A DNA stretch of 64,000 bases from Lycorma delicatula (Eukaryota > Arthropoda > Insecta > Hemiptera > Fulgoridae), in NCBI RefSeq assembly GCF_047948215.1, contig NC_134456.1, positions 57,799,029-57,863,028 on the forward strand. Direction: 5' to 3'. Positions 1-12,480 of the stretch are shown here, one piece after another. Every line of letters begins with the position of its first letter. Positions within the stretch are counted from its first letter, which is position 1. Position numbers and translations under genes: made by a program. The notes below the pieces were generated by a model, which searched no databases, was not told the DNA's origin, and saw nothing but the letters and a program-made list of their open reading frames with translations.

Positions 1-461
1 TTCTACAACTAGAACCTTGTATTTCATATTATAACAAAAACGTCCCTTTTTTGCAGTTGCATTGAATATTTTTTTGTTTACTAGTTAAATATCCAATACA
101 CTCATATTTTTCTGAATTCTCAGTTCAGCTCAGATAGCTTATCACTATTTGTACTCAAGAAACATTAATTCAACATTTTTAAACCATAAGTGAATGACCA
201 CAACCACATTCTATTCCACATAAATAGTATGAATAATTATTACACTTATACTATTTAAATGTTACTATTACATAATTGTAGTTATTAATGATATGTAAAT
301 TGAAAAATTAGAGAAAACAATATTTTTAAAATTCCTAAGACTAAAAAATTAAAAATACAGTAATTAAAATATCCTATGATTGCAATAATTATATTTTAAG
401 CATGTCAATAAAAATATAAAAACATTATCAACAATACTACTACTATTTACTATTACACTAC

Positions 462-585
462 CTTTTTAATCTTATCATCAACCATCAATGGAAATGCAAT
501 AAAATGAAGTAAAAGTCCACAAACAATTATTATCCCTCCAGCTGCAGCAACTGCAAATGACTTTGTAAATTGGTGCATATTTCAC
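462..585 (-). CDS. First coding exon of a CD36/SNMP-like scavenger receptor (partial gene)
   Basis: Reading the minus strand from ATG at 578, 39 codons run to a splice donor (AAG|GTAGTG, GT at 461-460). The peptide starts MHQFTKSFAVAAAGG, followed by a hydrophobic stretch of about 16 residues and then HFIAFPLMVDDKIKK. A short N-terminal cytoplasmic tail, one membrane helix, then a Phe-Pro and a charged I-K-K is the start expected of CD36-family proteins (scavenger receptor class B and sensory neuron membrane proteins), which bind lipids or pheromone-type ligands at the cell surface. A possible acceptor (TTACAG|GTGAAAT) just upstream of the ATG suggests a 5' UTR intron. Later exons would lie left of position 1. 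The family call rests on topology and the FP motif only, so another single-pass protein cannot be excluded. Confidence 0.5.
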
Positions 586-3500
586 CTGTAATTATTTATT
601 AAGCACTATAATCATAACAGCTTAAAACACAATGTTAATAAAAGTAAATGTTAATTATGTTTAGTTAAAAATAACATGCAACAAGATTTTTTGTACCGTA
701 TTTAAATTAAGTCGGCGATAAAAATTTGTAGTATAACTTTAGAAATTAAAAAAATTCTATAAAATAAGGCATAAAATTTTTTAACGCAGTGCTTTATTTT
801 TATTGCCCTAATAAAATTACACTCAATCATAATTAACTTAAAAGAATAAAAGAAAAGTAACTTAGTGCAATGATGTAAAGCAAATAAGCAGTAAATATAA
901 ATACAATTAACAAATATTATAAACACTAGTTGAAATAAATTAGAAAACAAGAAAATATTTAAAAACTGCTGACAAAAAGATTTAGATAGTAGATTTTACA
1001 TAAAATTTGTTAAGAGGTTTTGAGTATTTTCTTGTTTTCCAGTTTAATCAGTATAATACACTGAACTCCAATAAAAATACTAAACTATTATATACAACCT
1101 GCTTTTAATAATCTAAAGTGAAACTTAAGAAAAATAGCTTATATAAAATCCAAAAGCTATCTGTTTACTTGGTAAGTACAACTATTGAAGAAACTTTAAC
1201 ATATTGTTGTTCGTAATACATTGCTCTATTAAATGTTAGCATGTATAAATAATCTTAACAAATTTAGTTATGCATTAAAAATTCAGTTTTGATAGAATAC
1301 CAACCAACATGTTCATTGTTGTGCTGAATTTTTGTACATATTTTTATAAAAAATCATTTAGAACCAAAGTTTATAAATTTAATTTCTTGTTATCCACCTT
1401 TTGAAATAATTATTTCTGATGACCCACTCCATTCTTAAATATTTTAAAATAATTTATAAAGGTATCCATTAAATATTACGTATTTTACAATAATTTATAA
1501 AAGCAGACTTTCATTCTTATCCAATTTCTTATAAAGATTGAAATACAGTACTGAAAACTATACTGTAATAGTACATAAAACAAAAAAAAAAACAATTACT
1601 CTTTGTTATATTTCTATAATAAGAAGAAAACATAATTATGTGCCTAAAAACACACATAATTCATGTTACTAACAAATATAATTATCCTAATGACTAGGAT
1701 TTTTGTTTTCTTTGTTAACATCATTATGATTTGTGAGTGAACATTGGATTGCTAGCTCTTAATGAGCCTAACAAAAGTTTTTTTTTAATTTCAATAAAAG
1801 TTTTTAACCACATTTAATAATATTAAATAAATTTTCACAAATCACATTTGGTTTAGAGTACTTCATGTTATTAACACAATAATCCATTAAAAGTTAATTA
1901 TTAAGTTCAGAATGAAAGAAATGCCATTAAAGTTCACATGTAATTCACAAACAATCTGTGTATAAAATGCTCAAGGGAGTTTCCAGATCACCCCTAAATC
2001 ACCATTTTACCATTTAATATGAAAGGAATTTCCATTTTGGAGATTTTCAAGAATATAATACATAACATCATGATATACCTAACAATTACCGTATAAAATT
2101 ACTTATTTATTTTTCTCAGACATATATATTAAGAGAAACAGGAACTTTCATAACCATGTGCGCATGAAATCAGAGAATCATCTCATATATTAGCAGATCT
2201 ATCAGGAAAAGGAAATAAAAATAAATCATATATAATATATGACACATACATATACATCATACCTTTACAAAAATCGTTAACAAGAAAAATTTAACCAAAA
2301 AAAAAAATCTTTCCTTAATAGAAAAAATTAATATTTTTTTTTTTTATCAGACAATTAATAACAAACGTGTTTTGAAACATTAATACTAGTTGAGTTACAC
2401 AAATAATTCTTAAGCTATTACAGGTAACTAGATAGATATTAATGATAAAGAATACGCATTAACTGGAAAACAGTAAGTGTTATAAAATCAAAATATTTTT
2501 TACTCGTTGCTGTAATCTTTTGAATTTAAGATCTATCAGATTTCGGTTTTTCAATATTAAGCCTTTTTTTAACTTTATTTGTAACTGATGCAAAGAAGCT
2601 CATGAAGATCAAATATAAGAAAAATTTTTTTATCTTTACCAAAGCAAGTCAATTTAGTTAGTTCAGCAGTTGTACAGTAAACTAACCAAACATTGTACTG
2701 AGCATATTTACTTTTATTCTCAAGAATATTGGTTTTCATTCTCACAATTAATTCTTTTTTTACTTTATTTTATGTACAGCTCGAATACTGAATTGATATG
2801 TATGAATTTGAATGGCAAGATAATGAGAGCAATAGCAATTTTTATAGAAATTTAAGTTTAACAAGCGCTACATTACATCATTAATAGAAAAAAGAATTAT
2901 TACTAATTTTAATAACAATCATTTAATGTATGTGACAGACCAAAAATATTACCATTTATATTCTCAAAAAATATTTTTCTTATTAAATATTTACAACTAT
3001 AAAATATATTAAAAAATATTACATTTTATTAATTATTCAATATTTATTGTCTTTTACAAGTACAAGTTTAATGTAACAGCTTATTCTGACCTTTAGCGAA
3101 AAGGTTTTTAGATTAATAATTTGAACTAATAAGAACTTACGTACATCCTAAAATAGACTTACCTAAAAATGAACACATGAAAATATACTGCAAAAAAAAC
3201 ACATTACCCAAGTTTGAATCCTATCATTTCATCTAGAGTAACAGCACTGATAGTTGAGTTTTCTGCAAACTATAATATGATTGCTAAAGAAATTACAGAC
3301 TAAGTGTTATGTTACATAGTTGAAAATGCATAACCAGTATGTAGCAGCTCATTGCAATCAGTTGAATTCACTACTTAATTGGATGATTCATATTTTAAAT
3401 ATGTTAATTAACACTAAAAATAACATTTATTTACTTGAATCTATACTTATTTATTTAAATGTTTTTACAATGCAAAACAGAAAATTTAAATAGAACTCTA

Positions 3501-6240
3501 ATTTTTACACTTTTAGGATATTTCTAATAAAAATATCACAGGTGTTACATTTAGAACATTCTTTATTATTATACTTAATTTCATAAATAAGAAATGGAAA
3601 TTTTTCTTTGCTAAGATGTATTAATTAATACTAATAAAGGGTACAACATTTAATTTCCCCTAAATTCATACAAATACAAAATGTTTTTCAGATATTTAAT
3701 AGAGGTAGGTTTTTATTTAAATAAATGAAGGATACATTACTTTATAAAAGCAAATGTGATTTTCATCAGATATGTAAGCCTGTTTAAGACTGGCACCTAA
3801 AATGTTTATTTTCAGGTAAACAAGCTTACTTATGTGTTACTTGTAGATAGTAATATATATATGCAAAACCAAAATGGTTTTAGGCAAGTTGGCACAAAAT
3901 CACTCCAGAAATTGAGAATGGCTGCCATTCTCAAAATTACAAGGATCCCTAAAAAAATACACAAGCAGTTCTGTAAGCAGTAAATCTTGTTCATTCGTGA
4001 ACTTAACTAAATAAACTGTATAATGAAACTGAATTAATAAAATTAAAACAAAGTATAAAGACTGAATTATGGAGGCTAAAAATAATCTTACTTACTCTAT
4101 TAGCAATATTGTTTTCATGTTTTCTGGGGTCTCAATGAGTTAAAAAATTATGCATAACTTTAAACAGAGATGTTTGAATTCATTCTATTGTACAATTTTA
4201 TGTCATTAAAATATTTTTATTTGTTTGATTTCATTATTTAGAAAAGATATGTTTATGTTAAATAATTTTGAGAAATTTTAATTGCTGTACTCTCTTATTT
4301 CACTCACAGTCATAATAAAAGAATTTAAAAAGAAGTAATGTTTATCAAATTCAATTCAACTTTATTTGATTTCTGAATAAAATGAATAGTTTTTAAATTA
4401 AAGTACATGATTTATAACAAAATAGAATTATCTTTAACAATTTTAAATAGGAGCACAAAATTACTTTAAAAAAATAATTTAAAAAGACAAATTTATGGAT
4501 ACTGAAATTTTTACATAAAAATGGCTGAATCAATTTTAAATAAAGCTATTTTAAAATGGCTCAGTTTTAAATTATGAATGTATTGTTTTCATAAGTAGCC
4601 TATGAATTTAAATGCTTATTTTGAAAGCTCAAATTGTTTTCAAATAAATAGCCACCATTTAAAGTCATATTTATTTAACCTGGAAACACACTGCAACTTT
4701 TTTGCAATCCATTTAGGAAAAGTTGCCTAAATATTTTTCAAAATATTTATACAAAAAAAGTCTCTCTTTTACCCCCAAGCATGATAAAAGTAATATTAAA
4801 AGGGATTCAGTTTCAAATGAAAAATATTTTTTACATGTTTGCAAAGTTTAATCAACTTCAAAAATTTTTCTTGTAATTTTCATTCCCTGTTCTAGTAAGA
4901 ATTCAGTTTATTAATCTGAATTTTTGTGATGGCATATTTCAACCTGTTTCATAACTGAAACCTCACGCACATTTTACACATGAAAAGAATAAACAGCTGT
5001 TACACTTTTTCCTATTAATTTCCTTATATAAGCTCTATCTGTTCCTGCCACAGTATTATATAGAAAATATATTATTTACAGTGCAAATTTCATAAACTCC
5101 ATAATTACATAAAAATTTTGCCTAAATAAAATTATAGCTTACGTTAAAATTAAATATTAGAAGAATTATTATTCAGTAAAACAGATTTGTTTATCTGTAG
5201 AGTAATTAATGTGTTATAATGATATTGTTATACAAAGAAATTTAAAAATTCAGATTTATCTTATAGCTTGCATTATCATCTCATGTTTATAAACAAATTA
5301 AATTCACAATACTTTACTGAATATATATTTTTTTCTTACATTATATATTTTAATTTATTTTTTTACAATCACCTAACAATAGTATTATGTTCAGATAAAT
5401 TATACATAATTAGTTAATTTTTATTTTGCAATTACTTTGTGAATAAAAGTGATCCCAGGTTTTATACGTTTCATTAACTTAATTTACAGGTATCTTGAAA
5501 AAGATAAAACTATGGAAAAAATTAGAATGTTAGAAGTTACAATCACAAAATATCAAATAATTTAATATCCTCAAAAGGATATTATGTAGCAACAGAAAAG
5601 GAGATAGTTAAATTGATAATACTTACTATTAAATAAAAATAAGTAAGCTAATTAAAAACCAAAAACTTGCAATGTAATAAAAACTATTAGTATAAAAGAA
5701 TTTTAATAACGTTTTACTTAAGTGCAGAAACTTGGCACAGAGAATGTAGAAAGCTTAAAATAAATATCTAACGATAATGTTGCCTGCAATGAATAATAAC
5801 GCATAATCATTATATCTAATGACATATAATTATATTATTTCCTCTGCACAATAAAAAACTCAATCTGTTTACAATGTTATCACTGACTCTATCAATCATT
5901 ATGTTCATTGATACAGCAAAAATGAAATGTTAAATATTAAGTAAAAAAATAATCTATTGCTATACAACAACAGTATACCTGAAATAACATAGAGCCAATA
6001 GAAATACAAAATTATATCTATACCAATGATAATTCTGTAAAAAAATTACAGAATTAATTATTTTTTCAACTAAGGTTTTTTTACAATAGTAAGGATATGA
6101 TTTTTCAAATAGTTAAGATAACTTATTAATTATGATACAAAGTCAGTCAATGCAGAACATGTAGGGTTTTCTAAAAATACTACTCAAGATCAAATAAAGC
6201 CAATTAATTAAACACAACAACTTAAATTATAATTATCTCT
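586..6240. other. AT-rich noncoding tract
   Basis: About 5.6 kb of very AT-rich sequence with many short homopolymer runs. I see no convincing coding exon, transposase or structured RNA. Open frames in it are short and of low complexity. It lies upstream of the CD36-like first exon, so its promoter and 5' UTR exons could be here, but no core promoter can be assigned. Confidence 0.4.
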
Positions 6241-6541
6241 CTCTCACTTTTTTAACTGTTTAGCCTCCGGTAACTACCGTTTAGATAATTCTTCAGAGGA
6301 TGAATGAGGATGATATGTATGAGTGTAAATGAAGTGTAGTCTTGTACATTCTCAGTCTGACCATTCCTGAGATGTGTGGTTAATTGAAACTTAACCACTA
6401 AAGAACAGTGGTATCCACGATCTAGTATTCAAATCCATGTAAAAATAACTGGCTTTACTAGGACTTGAACGCTGTAACTCTCATCTTCCAAATCAGCTGA
6501 TTTGGGAAGACGCGTTAACCACTAGACCAACCCGGTGGGTA
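6240..6541 (-). repeat. tRNA-derived SINE, near full length
   Basis: Read on the minus strand, the element begins at about 6541 with a tRNA-like head holding an A-box-like TGGTCTAGTGG and a B-box-like GTTCAAGTCC, as in internal RNA polymerase III promoters. A body of about 200 bp follows. The 3' tail ends in CATCCTCTGAAG, then a CGG-rich motif and GGAGGCTAAACA before a low-complexity A/G-rich end near 6240. Related pieces at 16053-16161 (head) and 27880-28014 (tail) confirm it is a dispersed repeat. It has no coding capacity and must use the enzymes of a LINE partner, which I cannot identify here. Confidence 0.75.
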
Positions 6542-7011
6542 AATTATAATTATCTACATTTGTTTATTAAAACTATTAAATAAAGAGATAAAAAACCCAG
6601 CATTTTTATTGGTGCACTCCTTGTTTAATTTTTCATTCTTCAAGCAACTTCTCAATGTATGTCCTGCTACTACTGGAATTATTATAACTTTAAGTTCCTG
6701 AATAGTGTGAGGATTATTTTTTATGTAGCTCTAGAAAAAGAAATCACACAACATATACGCTCATTTTCAAATAAGATTAATTATGAAGTTATTCATTTTA
6801 TAACATATCATCCGATTTTATTTTGTATAATTTTTCTTTACTATTTTGATCACAATCACAATTTTCTTCCCTTATAGCTTTTTTGCTACTTTTTCCAGGT
6901 TCTTTGCAATATATGATGCAAATTTTTTGTTTATTTAAATGCAATTCATTTTGTTTTATTCTTTTCAACACTAAGCACAAGAACTTTGTTTTGGATTTTT
7001 TTTTAGTAGAT

Positions 7012-7273
7012 TTATTCAAAAGTATATATTTCCTTTTTTGGTAGCTTTTTTAAATGTTTAGGTAAAATTACATCTAAATCACAATTTTTCTCATGTCTTC
7101 TCATAAATGCAGTAGACCACTGGAATGCAGAATCCATCTTTAGGAATGAGAAAGAGTACTCTTTGAATGGCAACAATTTTAAACAAAACTTTTCAGACCC
7201 ATTGTTACGTGATCCTTTATTATTACCATAAAATAAATCAATAAAGAATGGCAGGAACCTTCTCAAAGACTTT
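7012..7273 (-). CDS. Unidentified exon-like ORF, candidate terminal exon
   Basis: On the minus strand a good acceptor (pyrimidine-rich, ...TTACATTACAG) ends at 7274. It is followed by an open frame of about 87 codons to a TAA at 7012. The peptide includes RRFLPFFIDLFYG, FLKMDSAFQWSTAFMRRHE and ends KKLPKKEIYTFE. An open frame this long with mixed composition is unusual in this AT-rich tract, and the acceptor is in register. I do not recognise the family, and no upstream exon could be linked to it. It may be the last exon of a minus-strand gene or a relic of one. Confidence 0.3.
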
Positions 7274-8175
7274 CTGTAATGTAATAAAGCAAATTGGTAA
7301 TAATTATTATAGTAATAGCTACTGAAAAAATTTACATCTTGCTGGAACTGAAAATCTTAATGTGTATAATTACATGGTAATTAATGGTTTTCATTTCTTC
7401 GTTTTTTAACAAACCACAATTTAAAAAAAAAAAAGAAAAATATCTATTAAGAATGAAAAGCAAACACTACTGCAGAAGTTAGCTCATGAATAAAAAATAA
7501 TGTTCAGTAATAAAAACACATACTTTATAAATCACTTCTTTATTGTCATAAATAAGCACAAGTAAATATATAGTCTCATTAATTTTTAGTTTGGCTATCA
7601 TTAAGGAGTGATACAGAACTGATAAAAAAATCATTCTAATAAAATTTAGCTTTAGGTCCTATAAATTGCATTCAGAACTATTTGAAAGTAAGATCTTCTG
7701 TAGTAAAGTACCTTGAATATCTCAGGAAACAGCATCCTAGAATCTGAAGAGCACAAAGTAACATAAGATTTGGCAGTTACCAAAGCCACATTTAATAAAC
7801 AAATTTAAATTTTAAACAACATTAAAAGTAGATTACCACATGCTACTGGCATTTATTACTGCTAATGATTACAGCAATCCTATTGAACAAAACATATTTT
7901 AAAATGATAACCCACAACTTCTAATCATCACCATATTGTCAAGTATAACTTTATAATTACCTGATTTACTAATACCATCTATAGAAGAATCTTTGAAGGT
8001 AGGTTTCATCTCAAAATTTTCTGACTTTAAACTTACATGAACAATAAATATATGAACAATCTGGAACAGATACTATAGATATTAATAAAAAGATTACAAC
8101 TACAATAGTTAGAAAATAATGAACAGTTCATTATTAAAGTATTGTTAAAGAAGATGTCTTCCATCAATAAATATG

Positions 8176-8191
8176 ATATATATATATATAA
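8176..8191. repeat. Short (AT)n microsatellite
   Basis: Alternating AT for about 16 bp in AT-rich noncoding DNA. Confidence 0.8.
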
Positions 8192-8559
8192 ATATAGGTG
8201 AAGATATCAATTTTCTAATTATTTATTTATTTTTTAAATAAATATATTTGATATTAACATACTTTTCACCAAAGCATTGTGTACCAGGTATGATTGTCAA
8301 ACAAACCAGATAGTGATTAGTTATTTTTTCATTTCTATATGTTACATCAGCGAGTGGTTACTATGGAGATTGGTGTGGTATGATGGCATATGATGTGTTA
8401 ATTAGAATATTCTCAAAGGTATTTTCTACAATTTATAAAACTTTCTAGATACATATGTAGCTTGTAAACATTCCAGTAGATGTTAACTGCTAAAATGTAA
8501 AATACATAAAGCACATTTTGTCAACTGCTTTGACAACTTGAAATAGTAGGACTTACTCC

Positions 8560-9165
8560 AGCCAGTTGTCCCCTTTGTACAATGTTATTATCAGACTCAC
8601 CAGAGCCTTTTCCCAACCACTTCTCATTAGAAACATTGTACCAGTTCAAAGTGATGATGTATCAGAATTCTTAAGAGAACTGGAATCCAATGCACCAAGC
8701 TTCTAAAGTACCAACTCCAGGATGACACCTGCTTGCTCATTAGCAGGCGTGGGTGTTCCAGAAGAGTCTTGGACCACCTCCATGTTATTCATTCCTGTGC
8801 ATGACACAGAAACTCTTATCGATAGTGATGTCATAGACATGTTGCTAAGGTTAACTGCATATCAGTAAAAGATTGGTTCAATATCGTAAGTATTTCAATA
8901 CGGAAGTACAGACAATCTCATTCTTGGTCGTCGTAGGAGTTTGTTGGATCTATTAGACAAGATCATATACAAGTACCCAATCAAGAATGATGGCGATATG
9001 CCAATATCTGGTCCAAAGTACTGATACAGGGAAAATCCGTTAATGATGAAAAACCGGTAAAATCAGCAATAAACAAAATAGTGGAAAAGGGTCCCCGTCC
9101 CAATTAAGTTCTCACAAATAGTCAATCGTACTGTTCGCCATCCCAGTTGCCACCTGACTGTTTAA
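8560..9165 (+). pseudogene. Degenerate coding-like block, unidentified
   Basis: This block is clearly less AT-rich than its surroundings. In one plus-strand frame it gives protein-like stretches broken by a few stops, including SDDVSEFLRELESNAPSF, MLFIPVHDTETLIDSDVIDM and LLDLLDKIIYKYPIKNDGD. I recognise no family. Composition and scattered stops fit an old transposon or gag-like ORF, or a dead host gene. Orientation is inferred only from which strand gives the longest plausible peptide. Confidence 0.3.
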
Positions 9166-9631
9166 TATATACCTCATTTTTGATAAACAATACATATACA
9201 GAACTGGATGATAATGATAGAATTGTAAAATGTGCTATTCAAAAATTAAATTTGTGTGTAATAATTTTTCTATTATAGAAATTTATAAACATAATTTCAG
9301 CCAATACTGGGCAGAATATATAATGGCATAACAAATTTTGAGTCCAATCTATTTTATAATTTCTAAATTACAAAAGGCATTTTTGACTAACTCATAAAGC
9401 TTTATCTATTTTTATTACAAGTTGTCTTTGTATATATTACTAAAAATTAGTTTGAGAGATATGTCTAGCTCTACATTGATCTTGCTGACAGAAATCTATC
9501 ACAACTGAGTAAAAACCTGGATGACTAGTGAAAAAAAACACAATATAATAAATTGTATTTATTATTACATAAATATTACAAAATTGTTTGCAATAATAAT
9601 AAAAAATAGTTTTATGAAACAAACTGAAAAA

Positions 9632-9803
9632 TCAAAACACAGCAAGGAAACGTTTCCCTTGTAAATACAATCCATAATCAAGCACATAAACTGGGTCACC
9701 TATTTTGATACAACCATCTTCATATAAACCAAAATACTGTCCAAATACAGGACTCTAGTTTTCCTCTTTATTCTTCTTCTCTATATCCTCCAAAAGACGA
9801 TAC
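9632..9803 (-). pseudogene. mARC-like (MOSC domain) C-terminal exon with in-frame stop
   Basis: On the minus strand an acceptor-like TTGTTTAG precedes a frame reading YRLLEDIEKKNKEEN, then TAG (9757-9755), then SPVFGQYFGLYEDGCIKIGD, PVYVLDY and a short tail to TGA at 9634-9632. The SP-FGQYF...G-IK-GDPVY pattern is what I expect at the C-terminus of mitochondrial amidoxime reducing component (mARC), a molybdenum-cofactor enzyme with a MOSC domain that reduces N-hydroxylated substrates. The TAG sits where family members often have Lys or Asp, so one base change explains it. No other mARC exon was found nearby. It may be a dead gene fragment or the end of a live gene with an assembly error. Confidence 0.5.
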
Positions 9804-10639
9804 CTAAACAAATTTTATTGTTAGGTAGTTTCCTCTGTTATAAAAGTATATAACAATAGAATTGTGACCAGTTTTAATCACAATGTGAACCTGTCTATTT
9901 TAGGCCGTGTGAATTAGATTGATACACATTTGAGTAAAATGTACAAATCGCAGCAAAAACTGAAAGTGAAATTTGTTTTACTTAAATAAGATAATTATAC
10001 AGCAGAATTAAATTTATATGATAAAATAAATATAAAATGTAAAAATGGTAAGTTGAAAAATTATAATAAAAACCTTGGTAAATATTTCAGTAAAATAAAA
10101 AAAAGAAGATTTTTTTGTTACTTTGTTAAGTTTAAAGAAGTATTTCATACATATAAAATTTTTATCAAACTCAACAGGTTTCAAAGAAACTAGTTTTGTT
10201 TTCTCAAAACTAATGGGTGACCAGTTTTTGGCATAACATCAACATAGTTTTTCAGTATCCAATAATCTGTGATTAGATAACTTAACGTTTTATCACCAAG
10301 TTTAAATAAAACAATTGTAACAGATAGGTGAAATTTAATGATAATCATTTTAGTATTTGTGACTTTTTCAAAAATAAAGTGTGCATTGATGATTGCTGTA
10401 TTGCATATCAGTTCTACACCTACTTTTTGGTATCATTTGGTACTTTTTCTGACTAGTGATGCAATGACATTTTCTGATCAGCATTACTATGGTCTATAAT
10501 TATACTTGATTTTTATTGTTACTTTTCTACAAACAACTCAAGAAACTGAGATGTATGTTTTGTAAACAAAAACCAAACATCCATTTACCTACTGTTACAT
10601 TTATATTGCTTTGAGAAGCATATATTTCCAACGTTTTTA

Positions 10640-11090
10640 GTTTACATTGCACTGATTGTGAGTTATGCGAGTTTTATGAAAGAAACTCGCATAACACCAT
10701 CAGAGCACTTCATCATTATGGCTGAGAAAGATAAAAATTTTCTGAGTAATATCATAGAAGGAGAGGAGAGATGGTATTATTTTAACATTCCACAGACAAA
10801 ATGCCAGTCATCAGAGTGGAAATCAAAATCATCTCCAAGGACACAGAATTTCATTTGGATAAAAGAAAAGAAAATGTTATGTCAGAAGATTTATTTTTAT
10901 TTGCAGGGTATTATTCACTATGAATTCATTCCTGATGTGCAGACAATGAACAAGGAAATGTATGTTAATATCCTTTGAACATTTACAGGATGCAGTAAGA
11001 AGGAAGCATCTTGAAAAATGAGAAACAAAGAACTGGATTTTTTGCATGACAATCAATGTTTTATATTTTGGCAAATGTATGTAGCCACCA
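10640..11090 (+). pseudogene. mariner transposase remnant (central part)
   Basis: The plus-strand frame from about 10658 contains a catalytic-core-like EGEERWYYFN (cf. GDE-W-YF in mariner), TKCQSSEWKSKSSPRTQ, GIIHYEFIPDVQTMNKEMY, and then in another frame FLHDNQCF. This is the order of the DD34D mariner core around its first two aspartates. The first aspartate appears to be replaced by Glu (EGEE), and frameshifts separate the blocks. The N-terminal helix-turn-helix part and the C-terminal YSPDL block are missing. No terminal inverted repeats were seen. It is a dead copy. Confidence 0.7.
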
Positions 11091-11172
11091 AATGAATCTA
11101 CTTTAAAGGAAATGTACTATATATTTTTTCATGTAAGCAATTTTTGAAAAATAAACTAATTCTGAAAACATT

Positions 11173-12120
11173 TTGAACCTAATGCATAAAAAATCTGAAA
11201 AGATTTTTGATGCATCAAAAGAAGCCATAATTAGAAAGAGAGTTCGACAAGGATGTTCCCTATCCGTGCTACTTTTTAATCTTTACATAGAATTAGCAGT
11301 TAATGATGTTAAAGAACAATTTAGATCTGGAATAACAGTACACGGTGAAAAGGTAAAGATGCTACGATATAGTAATTCTAGCTGAGTGTAAAAAGGATTT
11401 AGAAAAAACAATGGAACGGCATGGATGAAGTCCTATCCAAGAACTACTGCATGAAAATAAACAAGAACAAATGAAAGTAATGAAATATAATAGAAATAAT
11501 GAAGATGGACCACTGAATGTGAAAATAGGAGGAGAAAAAATTATGGAGGTAGAACAATTTTGTTATTTTGGAAGTAGATTTATTATAAAGATGGACGAAG
11601 CAGCAGCAATATAAAATGCTGAATAGCACAGGTGAAACGAGCCTTCAGTCAGAAATATAATTTGTTTACATAAAAAACTAATTTAAATGTCAGGAAAAGA
11701 TTTTTGAAAGTATATGTTTAGAGCATCGCTTTATATGGAAGTGAAACTTGGATGATCGGAGTATCTGAGAAGAAAGCTTTTGAAATGTGGTGCTATAGAA
11801 TGTTAAAAATCAGATGGGTGGATCAAGTGACAAATGAAGATGTGTTGCGGCAAATCGATGAAGAAAGAAACATTTGGAAAAATATAGTTAAAAGAATAGA
11901 CAGACTTATAGGCCACATATTAAGGCATTCTGGAATAGTCGCTTTAATATTAGAGGGTCTGGTAGAAGGAAAAAATTGTGCAGGCAGGCAACATTTAGAA
12001 TATGTAAACAAATTGTTAGGGATGTAGGATGTAGAGGATATAGCGAAATGAAACAACTAGCACTAGATAGAGAATCTTGGAGAGCTGCATCAAACCAGTC
12101 TAACGACTGAAGACAAAAAA
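11173..12120 (+). pseudogene. Non-LTR retrotransposon (LINE) RT fragment, 3' end
   Basis: RKRVRQGCSLSVLLFNLYIE followed by GITVHGEKVKMLRYS is the palm region of a LINE reverse transcriptase, just before where the FADD-type catalytic box should be; that box is eroded. After frameshifts, GSETWMIGVSEKKAFEMWCY, MLKIRWVDQVTNEDVLRQID and LIGHILRHSG represent the usual conserved post-RT C-terminal region. The element ends near 12110 with ...CTGAAGAC and an A-rich tail. It is 5' truncated, as is common for LINE insertions. The second copy at 12134-12480 is in opposite orientation. Confidence 0.8.
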
Positions 12121-12133
12121 AATAATACCACCA

Positions 12134-12480
12134 CGTTTCATCTTTTCTTCTCAGGTACTCCAATCGTCCAAGTTTCACTTCCATAAAAAGCTACACTCCA
12201 AACACATACTTTCAAAATCTTTTCCTGACGTTTAAATTAATGTTTGATGTAAACAAATTATATTTCTGACTGAAGGCTCATTTTGCCTGTGCTATTCGGC
12301 ATTTTATATCACTCCTGCTTCACCTATCTTAAGTAATTCTACTTCCCAAATAACAAAATTCTTCTACCTTCATAATATTTTCTCTTCCTATTTTTATATT
12401 CAGTGGTCCATCTTTGTTATTTTTACTACTACCAAAAATTCTTACTTTCTTAATATTTTCAAAGGTTCAGAACTCCTGCT
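12134..12480 (-). pseudogene. Second copy of the same LINE, inverted
   Basis: The reverse complement aligns by eye with 11465-11778: shared blocks include GATGGACCACTGAAT, CCTTCAGTCAGAAATATAAT and GGAAGTGAAACTTGGA. The copies differ at scattered sites, so they look like separate insertions or an old duplication and not a fresh inversion. The fragment breaks off exactly at the A-rich 3' end of the upstream copy. It has stops and is not translatable. Confidence 0.75.

Noticed and set aside
702..950. 82-codon minus-strand frame
   Set aside because: Phe/Ile/Tyr-rich low-complexity translation of AT-rich DNA, no motif or splice context.
6455..6541. tRNA gene on the minus strand
   Set aside because: A and B boxes are present but the anticodon region is a palindrome, cloverleaf pairing is poor and the unit continues into a repeated body, so it is a SINE head.
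11823..12184. Minus-strand frames over the LINE
   Set aside because: They are antisense shadows of the LINE C-terminal coding region.
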